Positions 17,243 through 25,938 of a stretch of DNA of 64,000 bases are shown one piece after another. The DNA lies in the NCBI RefSeq assembly GCF_900116365.1, contig NZ_FPAG01000008.1, positions 186,001-250,000 of the forward strand, read 5' to 3'. The position numbers and the translations under genes are program-made. The DNA comes from Zhouia amylolytica. Its GTDB lineage: Bacteria > Bacteroidota > Bacteroidia > Flavobacteriales > Flavobacteriaceae. The notes below the pieces were generated by a model that was not told the origin of the DNA, made no database searches, and saw only the letters and a list, made by a program, of their open reading frames with translations. Each line of letters opens with the position of its first letter. Position 1 is the stretch's first letter.

Positions 17243-17275
17243 GGGGAAATCTCCCCACCTGGGGAAATTATCCCC
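17243..17275. promoter_or_regulatory. Two tandem palindromic sites, candidate enhancer for the NtrC-type regulator
   Basis: Two near-identical palindromic units, GGGGAAATCTCCCC (17243-17256) and GGGGAAATTATCCCC (17261-17275), lie 18-19 bp apart centre to centre. Both keep GGGGA/TCCCC arms and the trailing CAC. They are roughly 120-145 bp upstream of the predicted sigma-54 transcription start, a usual distance for enhancer-binding proteins. No T-run follows, so they do not look like terminators. Confidence 0.6.
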
Positions 17276-17310
17276 ACAACAAGATTCTTTCCTAAAAATA
17301 AAATAACACT

Positions 17311-17335
17311 CAAACATCTGTTTTTCAGTTGTTTG
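17311..17335. promoter_or_regulatory. Imperfect dyad close to the sigma-54 promoter
   Basis: CAAACATCTG (17311-17320) and CAGTTGTTTG (17326-17335) form 10-bp arms with one mismatch around a TTTTT loop. The centre is about 69 bp before the predicted start of transcription. It may bind a second regulator or an accessory protein. Confidence 0.4.
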
Positions 17336-17365
17336 AATTTTGTTGTGACTGAGTTTTATTCTTTA

Positions 17366-17380
17366 TGGCATATAGCTTGC
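17366..17380 (+). promoter_or_regulatory. Sigma-54 (-24/-12) promoter
   Basis: TGGCATATAGCTTGC matches the consensus TGGCAcgnnnnTTGC with the obligatory GG and GC dinucleotides at correct spacing. Transcription should start near 17392, 18 nt before the ATG of the small Cys protein gene. It lies directly downstream of an NtrC-type activator gene and of palindromic repeats. Confidence 0.75.
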
Positions 17381-17409
17381 CTTATACATAGAAATAATTT
17401 TTAAAGGCC

Positions 17410-17529
17410 ATGCAAAATCAAATTAACATTTGTGCTACCTGTACCAACTTTTCTGATTGTGTGTTTATTCAAGGGAAAGGAATGATTTGGTCATGTAGTG
17501 AATTTAATTCAGAAGTCGAGAACAATTAG
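17410..17529 (+). CDS. Small four-cysteine protein
   Basis: A 39-residue protein with Cys8, Cys11, Cys17 and Cys29 in a CATC...C...WSC arrangement, which could bind zinc or an iron-sulfur cluster. It is the first gene behind the sigma-54 promoter; glutamate dehydrogenase follows 42 nt later. The ATG is preceded by an AAAGG-like sequence. I do not know a function. Regular cysteine spacing and strict placement between promoter and gdh argue that it is a real gene, perhaps a redox or metal-sensing accessory. Confidence 0.6.
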   Translation: MQNQINICATCTNFSDCVFIQGKGMIWSCSEFNSEVENN

Positions 17530-17571
17530 ACACATACTACTTAAAACAAATTGAATAAAAGAATTATTGAA

Positions 17572-18846
17572 ATGGTTACAAAAGAGAAAAAGAAAGGCAT
17601 GTTTGAGAATGTTATTCAGCAATTCAATACTGCCGCAGATCAGATCAATTTAAATCCGAATATTAGAAAGATTCTAAGTATTTCTAATAATGAATTAATT
17701 ATACGTTTTCCAGTGAAAATGGATAATGGAGATGTTGAGATATTTACAGGATACAGGGTACAGCATAATAATGCTTTAGGTCCATATAAAGGAGGGCTAA
17801 GGTATCATCCAACGGTAGATATCGATGCAGCAAAGGCCTTAGCCATGTGGATGACTTGGAAAACTTCATTGGCCGGATTGCCTTATGGTGGTGCTAAGGG
17901 GGGGATTCAAATAGATCCGTCAAAATATTCACAAGCTGAACTGGAGCGAATTACCAGAAGGTTTACCTATGCTTTAGGGGAAAATATAGGACCTGAGCAC
18001 GATATACCTGCACCTGATGTTAATACCAATCAGCAAACTATGGCATGGATAGCTGATACGTATATGTCTACTAAAGCGCCGTCGGAAAGATCTAAAAATC
18101 AACATGTAGTAACGGGTAAACCAGTTGGTTCAGGAGGTTTGGAAGGAAGAGACAGGGCAACAGGATACGGTGTGTTTTTAAATATAAAATTCTGGGCGGA
18201 AAAGAATAACCTAAACCTTAGCGGGAAAAAATTTATTGTTCAGGGATTTGGAAATGTTGGATACTGGGCAGCTTATTTTTTAGAAAAGGAGGGAGCACAT
18301 TTAGTAGGTGTGCAGGATGCTTATGCTACTATTTCTAATGAAGAGGGTATAGATGTTGAGGATTTATTGAATTATTCCAAAAGTAATGACGGGATGATTA
18401 AGGGTTATACAAAAGCCTCTACTTTGCTTCAGGATCAGTTTTTTGAAATTAGTGCTGATATCTGTATACCAGCTGCACTGGGAAATCAAATTACTGATGA
18501 GAATGCTGATAAAATCAAGGCCTATCTAATAGCTGAAGGAGCTAACGGACCAACTAATTATGAAGGAGAGCAAATGCTCTTAGCAAGAGGGGTTCAGATC
18601 ATACCGGATGTTCTTTGTAATTCAGGAGGTGTTATTGCCAGTTATTTTGAATGGTTGCAAAACAGGAATGGCGAGTTATGGTTGTTAGATGAGGTTCTTG
18701 AGAAGCTAGAAAAGAAATTAAGAACGGTTTTTGAAAATGTATGGGATACTTCTCAAGAAAGAAATATTAGTATGCGTAATGCTGCATTTAGCATTGCGAT
18801 TGAGCGAATTGAAAGAGCCTATATTCAACGTGGTATATTTCCATGA
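17572..18846 (+). CDS. gdhA: Glutamate dehydrogenase (Glu/Leu/Phe/Val dehydrogenase family)
   Basis: A 424-residue enzyme of normal length, converting glutamate to 2-oxoglutarate and ammonia with NAD(P). The catalytic segment MTWKTSLAGLPYGGAKGGI and the GPEHDIPAPDVNT motif lie in the N-terminal half, and the dinucleotide fold GFGNVGYWAAYFL near 220. The ATG at 17572 is taken as start; a TTG seven codons upstream is an alternative. The gene is probably transcribed from the sigma-54 promoter at 17366 together with the small Cys protein, and overlaps or abuts the GreA-like gene downstream. This places it under the adjacent two-component system, which fits nitrogen or amino-acid control. Confidence 0.92.
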   Translation: MVTKEKKKGMFENVIQQFNTAADQINLNPNIRKILSISNNELIIRFPVKMDNGDVEIFTGYRVQHNNALGPYKGGLRYHPTVDIDAAKALAMWMTWKTSLAGLPYGGAKGGIQIDPSKYSQAELERITRRFTYALGENIGPEHDIPAPDVNTNQQTMAWIADTYMSTKAPSERSKNQHVVTGKPVGSGGLEGRDRATGYGVFLNIKFWAEKNNLNLSGKKFIVQGFGNVGYWAAYFLEKEGAHLVGVQDAYATISNEEGIDVEDLLNYSKSNDGMIKGYTKASTLLQDQFFEISADICIPAALGNQITDENADKIKAYLIAEGANGPTNYEGEQMLLARGVQIIPDVLCNSGGVIASYFEWLQNRNGELWLLDEVLEKLEKKLRTVFENVWDTSQERNISMRNAAFSIAIERIERAYIQRGIFP

Positions 18847-18863
18847 TATATAAAAAAGTAGCT

Positions 18864-19283
18864 ATGAAATATGAGGGTATTGTTATAGAAAAAAAGGAGT
18901 TTGTAATTCTGAAACGTCTTTTAAATACGGCAGGTTATGGTCAAGAAGATGCTCGTGGTAAATCTATATACAGATTAAAGCAGGAACTAACAACCGCTTT
19001 AGTTTACAGCGAGGAATTTATGCCAGAGGATGTTATTCGTTTTAATTCAGTAATCACTGTTGCCTCAACTGATGGTTGGCAAAAGCAATTTACCCTTGTA
19101 ATGCCGAGTGATGGTGATTTTAAAACCAATAAAGTATCGATTTTAACGCCTATGGGAGCCGCAGTAATTGGATATGCTAAAGGAGACATCATTGATTGGG
19201 AATTTCCAGGTGGGTCAAAGCAAATTACTATCACGGAAGTTAAGCAGCCTTCAGGATTTATTGATGCAAATATTATTTTATAA
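18864..19283 (+). CDS. GreA/GreB-like (Rnk-type) C-terminal domain protein
   Basis: A 139-residue protein from the ATG at 18864 (MKYEGIVIEKKEFVILKRLLN), chosen because the family begins this way; an ATG at 18843 overlapping the dehydrogenase stop is also possible. The C-terminal half (VMPSDGDFKTNKVSILTPMGAAVIGYAKGDIIDWEFPGGSKQITI) is the FKBP-like GreA/GreB domain that contacts the RNA polymerase secondary channel. The N-terminal part is too short for the full GreA coiled coil, so RNA cleavage stimulation is doubtful; a Rnk-like modulator of polymerase is more likely. It is co-transcribed with glutamate dehydrogenase. Confidence 0.75.
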   Translation: MKYEGIVIEKKEFVILKRLLNTAGYGQEDARGKSIYRLKQELTTALVYSEEFMPEDVIRFNSVITVASTDGWQKQFTLVMPSDGDFKTNKVSILTPMGAAVIGYAKGDIIDWEFPGGSKQITITEVKQPSGFIDANIIL

Positions 19284-19289
19284 AAGACA

Positions 19290-19655
19290 ATGAATATTTT
19301 AAATACAGAGGACTCTTTTGAAATAGATAGGATTAGAAAAGATTATACTGAAGTCTCTAATTGGATTGAGCATTTAGAATTTATAGCTAAAGAACTAATG
19401 ACTTTAAAAGACATTGCACAACAATATCTTGTTGAGCATGCCCTGGAATATTCTTTTGATGCCTATTTGGAGGAAAACAGAAGCGATATAAGTGCTTTAT
19501 ATAACTATCGTTTTACTCTGGAAGGGCAGAAGGAGTGTCAGGATGTGGATTGTGATGTTTTTTATAAAGAACATCACGAGTCGATAAGAGAAAAATATCA
19601 TGAAACTGTCGATAAGTATAAACGATTAAAAAATAAAGTAATTGGTAATCTCTAG
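19290..19655 (+). CDS. Helical protein of unknown function
   Basis: A 121-residue, acidic and mostly helical soluble protein with coiled-coil-like stretches (RKDYTEVSNWIEHLEFIAKELMTLKDIAQQYL and REKYHETVDKYKRLKNKVIG) and two cysteines near 85-90 (KECQDVDCDV). It starts 6 nt after the GreA-like gene, so it is the last gene of the glutamate dehydrogenase operon. I do not recognise the family; no catalytic motif is seen. Confidence 0.7.
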   Translation: MNILNTEDSFEIDRIRKDYTEVSNWIEHLEFIAKELMTLKDIAQQYLVEHALEYSFDAYLEENRSDISALYNYRFTLEGQKECQDVDCDVFYKEHHESIREKYHETVDKYKRLKNKVIGNL

Positions 19656-19671
19656 GCGAGAGTTAGTTTTA
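19642..19671 (+). promoter_or_regulatory. Promoter-like sequence overlapping a gene end
   Basis: TTG at 19642-19644, 19 nt, then TAGTTTTA (19664-19671), a 7/8 match to the -7 consensus. It would start an RNA near 19677. It overlaps the last codons of the helical protein gene. Confidence 0.35.
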
Positions 19672-19676
19672 GGTTA

Positions 19677-19797
19677 GTGACTAAAGTTGTTTTGAATTAC
19701 CATCAAGCCGGGGTCTTTTTTAAAAAGTTCTATAAATCAGTAGTTTATTGGGTATACTATCTCTTCATATTCAATTACAGGGCCCCGGTATTTTTTT
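19677..19797 (+). ncRNA. Candidate structured RNA with long-range GC stem
   Basis: Between a promoter-like sequence and a T-run, two GC-rich arms CCGGGG (19708-19713) and CCCCGG (19783-19788) can pair across 69 nt and are followed by TATTTTTTT, as in a terminator closing a multi-helix RNA. The 63-codon frame across this stretch has an amino-acid composition typical of random AT-rich DNA. It could be a small RNA, a leader of the small HTH gene downstream, or simply an odd terminator of the preceding operon. Confidence 0.35.
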
Positions 19798-19839
19798 ACA
19801 AATTACATGAACCAAACCAAACCAAGAAATTAGTCTTCT

Positions 19840-19980
19840 ATGAAAAAGGAACCATATACTATGGATGAAATATTAGCAATGGTTAAGGAAAATAAAGATG
19901 GTAAAAGTATTCAGGCTATCGCCAAGAAATTTGACATCGATAAAAAAACTTTATACCATTGGATTGTTACTTATGGGTAA
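19840..19980 (+). CDS. Small helix-turn-helix protein
   Basis: A 46-residue protein (MKKEPYTMDEILAMVKENKDG...). Its C-terminal half, SIQAIAKKFDIDKKTLYHWIVTYG, is a clear helix-turn-helix like the N-terminal domain of IS3-type OrfA transposases or small Fis/HTH_23 proteins. No transposase remainder, inverted repeats or target duplication were seen around it, so it is either a stand-alone mini DNA-binding protein or an old transposon remnant. The start is the ATG at 19840; it stands 96 nt before the sialidase-like gene. Confidence 0.55.
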   Translation: MKKEPYTMDEILAMVKENKDGKSIQAIAKKFDIDKKTLYHWIVTYG

Positions 19981-20075
19981 TAGGGTTTTATATTGATTGT
20001 TTAATACAGCAACTGATATTTGTTATTTTACATCAGTGGATGCCGTAAATATTCCGTGAATGTTTATATTCGAGG

Positions 20076-21131
20076 ATGAACAAACACTTATTATCACTAT
20101 TATTTATTGCTTTTTCTCAATTTTTTCAGGCACAAGAGATTGAGATACTACCGGAAGTAAAAATTTTAAAAGAGGGATTTATTTATAATAATTTTCCAAT
20201 TCCCCAATGTCATTCCTCTACCGTTGTTGAGCTTAAAAACGGTACAATTATGGCCGCATGGTTTGGTGGTACCCACGAGAGGCATGTAGATGTTAGTATT
20301 TATACCGCTGTCTTCGATGGGTCAACCTGGACAAAACCAGTAAAAGTAGCTGATGGCCTTGTAGATGATACCCATCGATATCCGACATGGAATCCGGTTT
20401 TATTTAAAAACAAATCCGGCGTTTTATTTTTGTTTTATAAAGTAGGGCCATCTCCTAGTGATTGGTGGGGAATGTATAAAACATCGCAGGACGAAGGAAA
20501 AACATGGACGGAAAGCAAAAAACTTCCTAAGGGTATTTTGGGACCAATTAAGAATAAGCCATTCCAATTTGAAAATGGGACTATAGTAAGTCCATCGAGT
20601 ACTGAAGATGGAGCTGTTTGGAAGGTACATATGGAAATTTCTAAAGATGGGGGCTATCATTGGGAGAAGGTATTGGTAGATCAGAAGTCTGACTTCAGGG
20701 CAATTCAGCCAACATTATTAAAATTGAATGAAGGTAGTATTAAAGCTTTAATCCGCAGTGATCAAAATGTACTTTTGGAAAGTGAAAGTTTCGATGGAGG
20801 TGAATCCTGGTCTCATCTTAAAAAGACCACTGTAGCAAATCCTAACTCTGGAATTGATGCGGTAACCCTGAAAAATGGATGTCACTTATTAGTATACAAT
20901 CCTATGGTTAGCGGTAAAGACTGGTGGGAAGGCAGGAATGAATTAAAATTAGCCTATTCAAAAGATGGTGATGTCTGGCAAAATATTTATACCCTAGAGG
21001 AGAAAGAGGATGGGGAGTATAGTTATCCTGCTATAATTCAGATGAACAATGGTAATGTATTTATAACTTATACTCATAACAGAACCAAAATCAAACATGT
21101 GGTATTAAATTTAAATTCCCAGAAGGAATAA
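20076..21131 (+). CDS. Secreted sialidase/BNR-repeat family protein
   Basis: A 351-residue six-bladed propeller protein with a signal peptide (about 1-19, ending FFQAQ). Asp-box-like BNR repeats are visible: SQDEGKTWTE, SKDGGYHWEK, SFDGGESWSH and SKDGDVWQN, with VVELKNGTIMAAWFGGTHERHVDVSIYTAVFDGSTW at the first blade. Strands and repeats match BNR_2-type putative exo-sialidases, but the full arginine triad of true sialidases cannot be confirmed, so the sugar acted on is open. It converges on the xylose symporter gene across a bidirectional terminator. It may serve extracellular polysaccharide breakdown. Confidence 0.75.
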   Translation: MNKHLLSLLFIAFSQFFQAQEIEILPEVKILKEGFIYNNFPIPQCHSSTVVELKNGTIMAAWFGGTHERHVDVSIYTAVFDGSTWTKPVKVADGLVDDTHRYPTWNPVLFKNKSGVLFLFYKVGPSPSDWWGMYKTSQDEGKTWTESKKLPKGILGPIKNKPFQFENGTIVSPSSTEDGAVWKVHMEISKDGGYHWEKVLVDQKSDFRAIQPTLLKLNEGSIKALIRSDQNVLLESESFDGGESWSHLKKTTVANPNSGIDAVTLKNGCHLLVYNPMVSGKDWWEGRNELKLAYSKDGDVWQNIYTLEEKEDGEYSYPAIIQMNNGNVFITYTHNRTKIKHVVLNLNSQKE

Positions 21132-21138
21132 TTTATTG

Positions 21139-21168
21139 AAAAGGCCTCTATAAGTTCAAGAGGCCTTT
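21139..21168. terminator. Bidirectional terminator between the sialidase-like and symporter genes
   Basis: Arms AAAGGCCTCT and AGAGGCCTTT enclose a 9-nt loop, with A-rich and T-rich flanks on both sides. It serves both converging genes. Confidence 0.75.
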
Positions 21169-21196
21169 ATAATATTTAGTTAATTGATACCTTCCT

Positions 21197-22864
21197 CTAG
21201 CCTGTAAAATATGAAAGAATTGAAATCACTATTATTACGAGAATTATGGATAGTATTATATCGATAGTGCCATAACTTGATTTCGTGATTTTTTTATCCT
21301 CGAGTGAAAGTGTTCCGAAAGATAATCCTTTAATTAATTGGTAGTTAGGTTGGTTTGTGAGCAGTGTGATTGAAATACATAGGATAACAGAAAATATAAA
21401 CATAAAAATGGCCATGTGTGCAAAGTTTATCGATGCAAAGCCATATAATATTCCAGAGGCGGAATGAGATCCCGTGCTTTTGAATTGTAAAATATCTTGT
21501 TGAAAATAAATCTCTGACCCCAAACGAAGTATTAAGAGAAACAATCCTACCATAAGAGTGGTTATTGCAGCTTTAGAATTCACTCTTTTCCATGTAATAC
21601 CCAACAGAAATACTGCTGTTACCGGCGGGGCAATATACGACTGTACATTTTGCAGGTATTGATACATAACTCCACCACCTATTTTTTGCATAATAGGAAT
21701 CCATATAATACCCAATAGTACTATAATTGCTGTTGCAATTTTACCAATGGAGAGTAGTTGACGTTCACTTTTTCCCGGATGAAGTTTTTTATAGATATCA
21801 ATTGTAAAAATAGTAGAGCACGAGTTAAATACGGAAGCTAATGAACTCATAAGTGCAGCCATTAATCCACCGGCTACAAGGCCTTTTAACCCAACAGGCA
21901 GCAATTTGGTGACCAGCATCGGGAATGCTCGATCTGCTTTTTCTAAACCAAAAATTTCCGGGTTTTGGATTGATAGTGCAAATGCAATGATGCCCGGAAT
22001 GAGAAAAATAAATATAGGTAAAAGCTTAAGATAGGCTCCAAATATAGCCCCTCTGCGTCCTACCTTTAAGTTATGTGCAGCCAGGGTTCGTTGTACAATA
22101 TACTGATCTGTACACCAGTACCAAATCCCCACTATGGTGCCTCCGAAAAGTAATCCGGTCCATGGGAAATCGGGGTCGCTCATTGGTCGCCACATGTTAA
22201 AATGTTCAGGACTATTAATTCTAACCGTTTCTGTTAGCTGACTCCATCCACCAACTTCCTGAAGTCCCAAATAAGTTATAATACATGAACCTAAGATCAG
22301 GACAATGGTTTGCAATGTTTCGGTGTATATAACAGCTTTCATTCCTCCAATTACAGTATAAAGACCTGTAAATATCACAATACCAATGGCACCATACCAA
22401 AAAGGTATGCTTAATAACTCTGAAACTACAATACCACCTGCATAAATAGTGATTGATACTTTCGTAAGTACATAGGCCACCAAGGAAAAGACAGACAGGA
22501 ACCATCTGGAACGGCTATCAAATCTTTTCTCGAGAAATTCGGGCATAGTAAAGGCACCACTTCGAATGTAAAATGGAAGAAATAACCATCCTAATAAGAG
22601 TACAATCCAGGCGTGTAATTCATAATGCGCCATAGGCATTCCGGACTCAAAACCTGTACCTGCCAAACCTACTACATGTTCGGATCCTATATTCGAAGCA
22701 AAAATGGAGGCGCCTATTACAAACCAGCCAACATTTCTTCCCGCTAAAAAGTAATCTTCGGTATTCTTATTTTTTTGTAAAACTACCCAAACAGCAACGC
22801 CAATTAGTGCTAATAGGTAAATTCCTAAAACTATCCAGTCAGCGGTTTCTAAGTATGATTGCAT
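21197..22864 (-). CDS. Sodium/sugar symporter of the SSS family (probable xylose uptake)
   Basis: A 555-residue inner-membrane transporter with about 14 hydrophobic segments. Family marks include DYFLAGRNVGWFVIGASIFASNIGSEHVVGLAGTGFESGM near 37-76, which holds sodium-site residues, the GGMKAVIYTETLQTIVLILGS segment near 175, and ARCWY-like WYWCTDQYIVQRTLAAHNLKVGRRGA near 245. It follows xylA by 11 nt and xylB upstream, so the substrate is most likely xylose; glucose or galactose would be the alternative by family alone. It is the last gene of the operon. Confidence 0.87.
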   Translation of the reverse strand: MQSYLETADWIVLGIYLLALIGVAVWVVLQKNKNTEDYFLAGRNVGWFVIGASIFASNIGSEHVVGLAGTGFESGMPMAHYELHAWIVLLLGWLFLPFYIRSGAFTMPEFLEKRFDSRSRWFLSVFSLVAYVLTKVSITIYAGGIVVSELLSIPFWYGAIGIVIFTGLYTVIGGMKAVIYTETLQTIVLILGSCIITYLGLQEVGGWSQLTETVRINSPEHFNMWRPMSDPDFPWTGLLFGGTIVGIWYWCTDQYIVQRTLAAHNLKVGRRGAIFGAYLKLLPIFIFLIPGIIAFALSIQNPEIFGLEKADRAFPMLVTKLLPVGLKGLVAGGLMAALMSSLASVFNSCSTIFTIDIYKKLHPGKSERQLLSIGKIATAIIVLLGIIWIPIMQKIGGGVMYQYLQNVQSYIAPPVTAVFLLGITWKRVNSKAAITTLMVGLFLLILRLGSEIYFQQDILQFKSTGSHSASGILYGFASINFAHMAIFMFIFSVILCISITLLTNQPNYQLIKGLSFGTLSLEDKKITKSSYGTIDIILSIILVIIVISILSYFTG

Positions 22865-22875
22865 ATGTTTCTATT

Positions 22876-24198
22876 TTATACGTATTGATTGATGATACTT
22901 TCAAATAGTTCTTGTTTACCGCTTTTTGGTTCAAGTTCTCCAAAATCATGGGCAAGATTGTAAAGTTCAGTTAAGTTCAATTTTCCTTGTTCAAATTCTT
23001 TTCCTTTTCCTGAATCAAAAGAACTGTATCTATCTGAAACCATTTTTTGGTAGGGTGAATGTTGTAAAATCGCATCTGCCGCCAGCAAGGCTTTGGCAAA
23101 AGCATCAGCCCCTGAAATATGTGCGAAAAACAGATCTTCCAGATCTGTAGAGTTTCTTCTGATTTTGGCATCAAAATTTACACCGCCTCCCTGCAAGCCT
23201 CCTGCTTGTAGAAATACTAACATGGCTTCGGTGATTTCCAGAACATTATTTGGAAATTGATCTGTATCCCAGCCATTTTGATAATCACCTCTATTGGCAT
23301 CGATACTTCCCAAGAGGCCAGCATTTGCAGCAACCTGTAATTCGTGTTGAAAAGTATGTTGAGCCAAGGTAGCATGATTCACCTCTACATTTATTTTAAA
23401 ATCTTCTTGTAAATTATGTTCATGAATAAACCCTACTACGGTTGCACTATCGAAGTCATATTGATGCTTAGTGGGCTCCATTGGTTTAGGTTCAATCAGG
23501 AAGTTTCCTTTAAAACCCTGACTGCGACCATAATCTCTTGCCATGGATAAAAATTGTCCCATATGATCTAGCTCCCTTTTCATGTCAGTATTGAGTAAAG
23601 ACATATAACCTTCGCGACCTCCCCAAAAGACATAGTTTTCACCTCCAAGTTCTTTTGTAATATCCATTGCTATTTTAATCTGGGCTCCAGCTCTGGCTAA
23701 TACCTTGAAGTCGGGGTTCGTTGCTGCTCCATTCATATACCGAGGGTGAGAAAAGCAATTAGAGGTGCCCCAAAGTAGTTTTATGCCAGTTTCTTTTTGC
23801 TTACTTTTTAGGTATTCAACAACTTTTTCCAGGCGTTTTTCTGTTTCCAAAAGGGATGGTGCTTCATCGACCAGGTCTACGTCGTGAAAGCAGTAATATT
23901 CGAATCCCATTTTGGTTAGAAATTCAAAACCTGCATCAACTTTGTCGAATGCTCTTTGAATTGGATCTGAACTTTTATTCCATGGTTGAGATAAGGTCGG
24001 TGCACCAAAGGGGTCGGTTCCATCTGCACAGAGAGTATGCCAGTAGGCCATTGCAAATTTAAAATGGTCTTTCATTTTTTTTCCGGCTACAACGTGTTCC
24101 GGATCATAATATTTGAATGCCAGAGGGTTTGTAGATTCTCTACCTTCGAAAGGAATATGTGAAATATTATTAAAGTAGTTCTTGTTACTTGTACTCAT
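22876..24198 (-). CDS. xylA: Xylose isomerase
   Basis: A 440-residue class II xylose isomerase that converts D-xylose to D-xylulose with two divalent metals. The catalytic His lies in YCFHDVDL near 103, and metal ligands in [21 protein letters not shown] near 230, [13 protein letters not shown] near 265 and [20 protein letters not shown] near 295. [24 protein letters not shown] near 190 is a family signature. In the NHATLAGHTF motif the Gly is Gln here, a conspicuous change beside a metal-ligand region. The gene lies between xylB (5 nt upstream) and the symporter. Confidence 0.95.
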   Translation of the reverse strand: MSTSNKNYFNNISHIPFEGRESTNPLAFKYYDPEHVVAGKKMKDHFKFAMAYWHTLCADGTDPFGAPTLSQPWNKSSDPIQRAFDKVDAGFEFLTKMGFEYYCFHDVDLVDEAPSLLETEKRLEKVVEYLKSKQKETGIKLLWGTSNCFSHPRYMNGAATNPDFKVLARAGAQIKIAMDITKELGGENYVFWGGREGYMSLLNTDMKRELDHMGQFLSMARDYGRSQGFKGNFLIEPKPMEPTKHQYDFDSATVVGFIHEHNLQEDFKINVEVNHATLAQHTFQHELQVAANAGLLGSIDANRGDYQNGWDTDQFPNNVLEITEAMLVFLQAGGLQGGGVNFDAKIRRNSTDLEDLFFAHISGADAFAKALLAADAILQHSPYQKMVSDRYSSFDSGKGKEFEQGKLNLTELYNLAHDFGELEPKSGKQELFESIINQYV

Positions 24199-24203
24199 AA
24201 TAG

Positions 24204-25682
24204 TTATTTAAGTATGTTAGTAAGTTTATTTTTCCAGTTTTCGTAGGCGTCCTTATAGGGAATATTAGGCGCTAGTAGGTTGTAAGTTTTTATATAATCA
24301 TTTGCTTTTATTTTTTCAGAGAATTCGTCATATGAGCTGATGGTCATTAAACAAGCCCGGGCAGCACCAATTGCTCCGGTTGTATTGTAGACTTCAATTG
24401 GAATATTGGCAGTATGAGCGATAGTATTGGAGAATATTTCCGATCTGAATAAATTATCATTTCCCACTTTTAGTATGTCCATACTTACACCTTCTTGTTT
24501 TAAAATTTCCATACCGTATACAAATGAAAATGCAATCCCTTCCAGTGTAGCTCGTATTAAATGCGATCTGTCATGAATATTAAAGTTTATGTCATGAAAG
24601 TGTCCATGTACTTGTCGATTATAAAACATGCGTTCACTGCCGTTCCCAAAAGGAAAACAACATAGGCCAGCACTTCCAATTTCAGAAGTTGAGGCTTCCT
24701 GATTCATTAAAGTGTAATCATCAATATTTAAAATACTTTTCAACCATTTAAACGAAATTCCTGCTCCATTGATATTTAAGAGTTTCCCGATGCGGGATTC
24801 TGTGGCTGAATGATTAACATGAGCAAAACTGTTTATTCGTGTTATTTCTTTTGAAGACAGTTGATCTGTTATTGCATAAACAACTCCGGATGTACCACCT
24901 GTAGCTGCGGTTTCTCCTGGATTAAATACGTTCAATGATAAAGCGTTATTAGGTTGGTCGCCCGATCTGTAACTTATTCTGGTTCCTTCAACCAGTCCGG
25001 TCTCCGCAGCGCCTTTTTTAGAAACTTTAGCGGCACTGGAGAAGGTAGGAACTAGTTCAGGAATCATTGATTCGGGAATTCCATAATAATCCAATAAAAA
25101 GCCGGCTATGGAATTATTATTGAAATCCCATAAAATTCCTTCTGATAAACCTGAAGCTGTTGTCTGCATACTACCTGATAGTTTATAGGCTATATAATCA
25201 CCAGGCAGCATGAATTTGAATGTCTTAGAAAAATTATCAGGTTCGTTTTCTTTTACCCATCGGAGTTTGGATGCAGTAAAATTAGCTGGTGAATTCAGAA
25301 GGTTCAAAGCGCATTTTTCCGATCCCAAGTCGTTTAAAGCTTTCTGTCCAATATCAACGGCTCTACTATCACACCAAATTATTGCATCTCTAACAGGATT
25401 TCCATTTTTATCTAATGTAATAAGGCCATGCATTTGATAAGAAATACCGATATCCGTGATGTTATTTGGGTTGATTTTAGTTTTTTGCAAAATAAGTTTC
25501 GTTGCCTGACATACATATCGCCACCAGATTTCCGGATTTTGCTCGGCCCACCCGATTTTTTTAGCTATAATATCCATTTCCTTTTCGGGTAACTGAACTA
25601 TCGTCTCACATTTACCAGTTTTGAGGTTAACTAAGGCTGCTTTGATAGATGAACTTCCTATATCGTATCCAATTGCGTACAT
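24204..25682 (-). CDS. xylB: Xylulokinase
   Basis: A 492-residue FGGY-family kinase that phosphorylates D-xylulose to xylulose 5-phosphate for the pentose phosphate pathway. The N-terminal phosphate loop is [16 protein letters not shown]; the sugar site includes [10 protein letters not shown] with the catalytic Asp in [12 protein letters not shown] near 120; [16 protein letters not shown] near 265 is the second ATP-binding segment, and the C-terminal adenosine motif lies near [26 protein letters not shown]. It is the first gene of the xylB-xylA-symporter operon and diverges from a LacI-type regulator. Confidence 0.93.
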   Translation of the reverse strand: MYAIGYDIGSSSIKAALVNLKTGKCETIVQLPEKEMDIIAKKIGWAEQNPEIWWRYVCQATKLILQKTKINPNNITDIGISYQMHGLITLDKNGNPVRDAIIWCDSRAVDIGQKALNDLGSEKCALNLLNSPANFTASKLRWVKENEPDNFSKTFKFMLPGDYIAYKLSGSMQTTASGLSEGILWDFNNNSIAGFLLDYYGIPESMIPELVPTFSSAAKVSKKGAAETGLVEGTRISYRSGDQPNNALSLNVFNPGETAATGGTSGVVYAITDQLSSKEITRINSFAHVNHSATESRIGKLLNINGAGISFKWLKSILNIDDYTLMNQEASTSEIGSAGLCCFPFGNGSERMFYNRQVHGHFHDINFNIHDRSHLIRATLEGIAFSFVYGMEILKQEGVSMDILKVGNDNLFRSEIFSNTIAHTANIPIEVYNTTGAIGAARACLMTISSYDEFSEKIKANDYIKTYNLLAPNIPYKDAYENWKNKLTNILK

Positions 25683-25859
25683 TATGTGTATTTCAATAAA
25701 TTCCTTATAAAATTATTATATAAGTAGAATTAATGCTACTAAAATGAGATTATGGTAACTATTTAAGGTGATTTTAATTTGATGGTATTTTGTTTTGAGA
25801 TTAACTCTAGGGTGCTGTTAATTAGTAAATTGTGTTTGTTTGTAGGGTTGAGAAGGTCG

Positions 25860-25881
25860 TTTACTAAATCGGTTGAGTAAA
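25860..25881. promoter_or_regulatory. Candidate operator for the LacI-type xylose regulator
   Basis: A 22-bp near-palindrome with outer arms TTTACT and AGTAAA, inner AA/TT and a central CG, the hallmark of LacI/GalR operators. It stands in the divergent gap, 58 nt before the regulator start and 178 nt from the xylB start. Eighteen of 22 positions are symmetric. Confidence 0.55.
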
Positions 25882-25938
25882 AAATGGAATGAAGAGCGTA
25901 GGGTTAGTTGTTTCAATTAGAAATTTTATATTTAACAT

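Noticed and set aside
17243-17275. Palindromes read as a terminator of the response regulator gene
   Set aside because: No T-run follows either palindrome and the two copies are near-identical direct repeats, which suits protein binding better.
19677-19868. 63-codon ORF (plus strand)
   Set aside because: Composition is aromatic and basic as in random AT-rich DNA, it runs across a terminator-like hairpin and overlaps the small HTH gene in another frame.
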